Assembly (NCBI RefSeq): GCF_001277345.1
Contig: NZ_LIUT01000001.1
Span: forward strand, 405,338-469,337
Length of the DNA: 64,000 nt
Reading direction: 5' to 3'
From: Paenibacillus solani
GTDB taxonomy: Bacteria > Bacillota > Bacilli > Paenibacillales > Paenibacillaceae
Positions 61,115 through 64,000 of the stretch are shown here, in pieces. The translations under genes and the position numbers were made by a program. The notes under the pieces are model-generated. The model was not told the DNA's origin and made no database searches. It saw nothing but the letters and a program-made list of their open reading frames with translations. Every line of letters starts with the position of its first letter. Position 1 is the stretch's first letter.

Positions 61115-62737
61115 ATGGTTATGAAAAAATGGACTTCGATCACATTGGCTGCCGTACTGGCTGCGGGATTACTGGCTGGCTGTGGAAGCAAGGGCGGAGA
61201 AGGGGCTGCTGGGGATAAAGGAGCATCACCTGCGGCCAACGTTAATGAAACTGGCATGCCGATCGTAAACGAGCCTTTGAACCTCACGTTCTTTACCGGT
61301 AAATCGCCGACGAACGGAAGCAAATTCGAGGAGACACTCGTATGGAAAACCTATCGCGAAATGTCTAACATCAACGTGACCTGGAACCTCATTCCGTTTG
61401 AGACCCTGACCGAGAAGCGGAATCTCGCTTTGGCAGGAGGAGACTACCCGGATGTATTCTATTCAGCAAGGGTGAGTTCAGCAGAATTGACGCGTTATGG
61501 TGAGCAGGGAGTGTTCATTCCGCTGAATGATTTGATTGACAAGTACGCTCCGAATATCAAAAAGCTGATGGAGGAATATCCGGATATTCGCAAGGGATTG
61601 ACGATGCCGGATGGCAACATCTATTCTCTGCCTTCCTTCTACGATCCGGCCCTGCTGTCCATGCTGATTGGCACGCCGCTCTGGATTAATCAGGATTGGC
61701 TGGATCAGCTGGGGATGAAGGAGCCGGAGACGACCGAAGAATTCTACGCTTATTTGAAGGCGGTCAAAGAAACTGACCTGAACGGTAATGGGCAACATGA
61801 TGAGGTTCCCTTCGCTGCTACAGGTATTACGGGCATCATTGATCATCTGAAAGGTTCTTGGGGACTGGGAACGAGCGGACTAGGTCATAAATTCGTGGAC
61901 GTTGATCCGGATACGGGCAAGCTCCGTTTTACCAAAGCACAGCCGGAATACAAGGAAATGCTGGAGTTCTTGAACAAGCTTTATAAAGAAGGATTGCTGG
62001 ATAAAGAGATTTTCACCATTGAAGGCGGTGCGTTGAATGCCAAGGGGCAGGAAGGCTTGCTCGGCTCAACCATTGTTCCGAATCCAGAGACGGTAATGGG
62101 ACGCAAGGAATACATTGGACTTGGAGCACTGAAGGGACCTAACGGAGACCAGCTCTATTCCCATGTAAAGGTGCCAATGGTGCATGTGGGGGCTTTTGCC
62201 ATAACAGATAAGAACCCGAACCCGGAAGCAACGATTCGTTGGATGGATTATTTCTACGGTGATGAAGGGGCTCAGTTCTATTTCATGGGCAAGGAAGGCG
62301 AGACCTACACGGTGAGTGCGGATGGACAGCTGGAGTACGTTAAAGATATTACCGAGAATGCCAATGGATTGACACAGGATCAGGCGCTTGCCAAAAACTT
62401 CACATGGCTAGGCGGCAGCTATCCTGGACTCGTTCGTGAAAAATGGTTTAAAGGTTCGGAGACATTGCCAACTGCCCTGGCTGCTGCCGAGAAAGCAGAA
62501 CCATATGCTGTGAAGGATATCCTGTACAACTTTAACTTTACGCTAGAGGAGACTGATTTGATGTCTTCGGTGGGTAAAGACATTCAGGATTACGTAACAG
62601 AGATGGAAGCGAAATTCGTGAACGGATCGGCTTCGTTCAGCCAATGGGAGGAGTACGTAAATACGCTTAACAAGATGGGACTGGATCGGTATATGGAAGT
62701 ATATCAGGCGGCATATGACCGCTATCAGGGAAAATAA
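61115..62737 (+). CDS. extracellular solute-binding lipoprotein (LipO type)
   Basis: 540 residues with lipoprotein signal (TLAAVLAAGLLAGCGSKGG) and the LipO/LplA binding fold (LALAGGDYPDVFYSARVSSA, WINQDWLDQLGMKEPETTEE). Delivers its ligand to the permeases upstream. Two close ATGs (61115, 61121) follow a GAGGGGG. Typical for paenibacilli; ligand unknown, probably an oligosaccharide given the AraC regulator. Confidence 0.9.
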   Translation: MVMKKWTSITLAAVLAAGLLAGCGSKGGEGAAGDKGASPAANVNETGMPIVNEPLNLTFFTGKSPTNGSKFEETLVWKTYREMSNINVTWNLIPFETLTEKRNLALAGGDYPDVFYSARVSSAELTRYGEQGVFIPLNDLIDKYAPNIKKLMEEYPDIRKGLTMPDGNIYSLPSFYDPALLSMLIGTPLWINQDWLDQLGMKEPETTEEFYAYLKAVKETDLNGNGQHDEVPFAATGITGIIDHLKGSWGLGTSGLGHKFVDVDPDTGKLRFTKAQPEYKEMLEFLNKLYKEGLLDKEIFTIEGGALNAKGQEGLLGSTIVPNPETVMGRKEYIGLGALKGPNGDQLYSHVKVPMVHVGAFAITDKNPNPEATIRWMDYFYGDEGAQFYFMGKEGETYTVSADGQLEYVKDITENANGLTQDQALAKNFTWLGGSYPGLVREKWFKGSETLPTALAAAEKAEPYAVKDILYNFNFTLEETDLMSSVGKDIQDYVTEMEAKFVNGSASFSQWEEYVNTLNKMGLDRYMEVYQAAYDRYQGK

Positions 62738-62758
62738 AACGATTTGTTCATTTCAAGG

Positions 62759-62796
62759 GCGCGGTGCGGCTAGGTTGTTGCATCGCGCTTTTTGGT
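62759..62796 (+). terminator. terminator of the second ABC operon
   Basis: GCGCGGTGC (62759-62767) pairs with GCATCGCGC (62780-62788) with one G-U, then TTTTT. Confidence 0.8.
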
Positions 62797-62946
62797 ATTC
62801 AGTTGAAGCATCCAGAAAGCTGGTATTATTCTAAACAGAGGGCGCGATTTGATGTCAATCTGGGGAATAGTGGATTCACACGATTGAGGTGGCTCTCCGA
62901 TATATGGTTTAGGATGAAAAGAACAATGGAATGAGGATGTGAGATC

Positions 62947-63327
62947 ATGCATATTGCGTCTGAATATACTTATGGAAGATCGGTTAGACAGAAACAAGCT
63001 AAACCTGCCCAAGAAGGGTTTGAACTTTTGCTTCAGAAGAGCCACAAGGAAGAAGAGGGTAAAGGAAAGATGGTGACAGTAAAAGAAGGTGGTTATTTAC
63101 GTCAGTACATTGTTCGCCCTGATGGCAGCAAAATATTATTAAGTGAAATGAAACAGCACGATGACGGAACTGACACCAGTTCAGCCCAGCGAGTGTCACC
63201 ATTGCCGCAAACGGAGGGAACGAACACTAATACGAAGGAGGCTCTCGAATTGCTGAGCCTTCAAGCGGGAGCCGCTGGCATTTCATCCGGTACGTATTGG
63301 AACATGAAATTGAAGTCAGAGATTTGA
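62947..63327 (+). CDS. hypothetical protein
   Basis: 126 residues, soluble, charged, with a low-complexity middle (DDGTDTSSAQRVSPLPQTEG). Starts at ATG 62947 after GAGGATGTGAG. The text VKEGGYLRQYIVRPDGSKIL and LLSLQAGAAGISSGTYWNMK resembles no family I can name. Stands alone before a 528-bp gap holding the FMN riboswitch. Confidence 0.5.
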   Translation: MHIASEYTYGRSVRQKQAKPAQEGFELLLQKSHKEEEGKGKMVTVKEGGYLRQYIVRPDGSKILLSEMKQHDDGTDTSSAQRVSPLPQTEGTNTNTKEALELLSLQAGAAGISSGTYWNMKLKSEI

Positions 63328-63552
63328 AATGGAAATAAAACATGATGGTAACGAAATTATACTTGCTGTATAATTCTCAGTATTATATATAAAAGTGATG
63401 TTCTTCATTGTAATCCTGCCTAATTTCATTTATTGTGAAAATAGATGTATTTACATGAAAGAATTCATGGTATAATTTCAACAAGGCAACTAAAGTAATA
63501 GGAATTGTCGGTTAATTGTATGGAATGGTTACAAAAATAAAACATGAATATG
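63328..63552. other. AT-rich non-coding stretch before the riboswitch
   Basis: No gene seen. It should contain the promoter of the riboswitch-controlled gene; TATAAT at 63472-63477 is a candidate -10 box. Confidence 0.45.
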
Positions 63553-63713
63553 GATCTTCGGGGTAAGGTGAAATTCCTAACCGGCGGTGATGGTTCGTAC
63601 CTCCTTGGACGAAACTCAGCCCGCGACTCGCTGCGTTCTGGTACTTATATGAATGCAGCGACTGACTTGGTGCAATTCCAAGGCCGACGGTAAAGTCCGG
63701 ATGGGAGAAGATC
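63553..63713 (+). ncRNA. FMN riboswitch (RFN element)
   Basis: The conserved RFN pieces are all present in order: ATCTTCGGGGTAAGGTGAAA at the 5' end, CCTAACCGGCGGTGATGG, AGCCCGCGA, GACTTGGTGCAATTCCAAG, GCCGACGGTAAAGTCCGGAT and GGGAGAAGAT closing the P1 stem with the first ATCTTC. It binds flavin mononucleotide; FMN would promote the downstream terminator and so shut off the transporter gene. Confidence 0.95.
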
Positions 63714-63772
63714 AATGATGAGTTTGCTATCGGAACGGGATTTTTCTGTTCTTGAGGCAGGCTTGTTTGATC

Positions 63773-63815
63773 AGCCCCCGTATATATCGACTTGTGTCGA
63801 TTGCGGGGGCTTTCT
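63773..63815 (+). terminator. expression-platform terminator of the FMN riboswitch
   Basis: GCCCCCG (63774-63780) pairs with CGGGGGC (63804-63810), extended inward by ATCGAC/GTCGAT, followed by TTTCT. It lies between the aptamer and the RBS at about 63842, as expected for FMN-induced termination. Confidence 0.8.
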
Positions 63816-63855
63816 GCTAGTAAGACCTCCGTATTCAAGACAGGAGAGGGCAAGA

Positions 63856-64000
63856 ATGAGCAATATTAATACGGGAGTCAAGGTTAAACCCTATGACTCC
63901 AACACAAAGGCAAGCGGACGGTTTAAAGGAGGGTTCTGGCTGGTCGTTCTGGGCGCAGCTCTCTGGGGTGTGGATCCTTTATTTCGGGTTATTCTGCTTA
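63856..64000 (+). CDS. EamA-family transporter, riboflavin-type (5' part only)
   Basis: The first 48 codons of a membrane protein that continues beyond the window. FWLVVLGAALWGVDPLFRVI is the first EamA helix. ATG 63856 follows GGAGAGGG. An EamA protein under an FMN riboswitch is best explained as a riboflavin importer of the RibN/ImpX kind; this rests on context and 48 residues. Confidence 0.75.
   Translation, partial: MSNINTGVKVKPYDSNTKASGRFKGGFWLVVLGAALWGVDPLFRVILL

Noticed and set aside
63512-63853. Open frame of 113 codons on the minus strand across the FMN riboswitch
   Set aside because: It lies antisense to a well-conserved riboswitch and terminator and has no RBS or recognisable protein features.
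1-64000. CRISPR arrays, tRNA or rRNA genes, prophage or toxin-antitoxin and defence genes
   Set aside because: I looked for regularly spaced repeats, cloverleaf genes and typical phage or defence proteins and found none I could support.

Overview
The window looks like a chromosomal stretch from a Paenibacillus-type Gram-positive bacterium (Bacillota). The support is repeated LplB/YtcP-type sugar ABC transporter sets with membrane-bound AraC regulators, three very large secreted proteins ending in S-layer homology (SLH) repeats, strong AGGAGG-type ribosome binding sites, TTG starts and an FMN riboswitch. No rRNA, tRNA or CRISPR array was seen.

Layout. 1-5.2 kb: the 3' end of a group II intron, a methyltransferase, then a small regulon with an acyltransferase, a VanR/VanS-like two-component system and a small lipoprotein. 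The acyltransferase and the lipoprotein share a near-identical activator-type promoter. 5.2-12.5 kb: a visibly GC-richer block. It holds a divergent two-component system and an operon of two sugar-type ABC permeases, an HlyD/MacA-like membrane fusion protein and a solute-binding lipoprotein. A broken secreted-protein gene lies on its left edge and an ECF sigma-factor remnant on its right edge. 12.5-23.5 kb: a 975-residue secreted repeat protein, then a scarred zone (SDR pseudogene, orphan promoter, EamA exporter, truncated IS5-type element fused to a damaged beta-propeller gene), then a PadR-CPBP protease pair and membrane proteins of unknown role. 23.7-31.2 kb: an AraC-type membrane regulator and an ABC-amidohydrolase-Rieske operon with a good cre site. 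31.3-33.7 kb: a secreted protein and a ywrCBA-like chromate transporter set whose Lrp regulator is frameshifted at a run of eight A.

34-51.3 kb is a cell-surface cluster. It holds a CapA-like protein, a 2045-residue fusion of phosphodiester glycosidase, purple-acid-phosphatase-like and SLH domains, a 1370-residue protein with two tandem phosphatase modules plus SLH, and a 1208-residue GHL10-type glycoside hydrolase with SLH. The first and third share a carbohydrate-binding-like module, a proline-rich linker and an almost identical palindromic promoter, so they are probably co-regulated. An ABM monooxygenase and a Gfo/Idh/MocA oxidoreductase sit between the first two. 51.4-64 kb: a TVP38-type membrane protein, a YdbS/YdbT-like bPH pair, a WYL regulator with a GyrI-like protein, an acetyltransferase, a second AraC regulator divergent from a second LplB-YtcP-lipoprotein operon, and finally an FMN riboswitch ahead of the start of an EamA transporter (RibN/ImpX-like).

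The strongest candidates for something undescribed are the operon pairing an efflux-type adaptor with import-type ABC permeases, and the surface cluster joining phosphodiester cleavage to phosphate removal. Functions are inferred from sequence recognition by eye. No database search was run.
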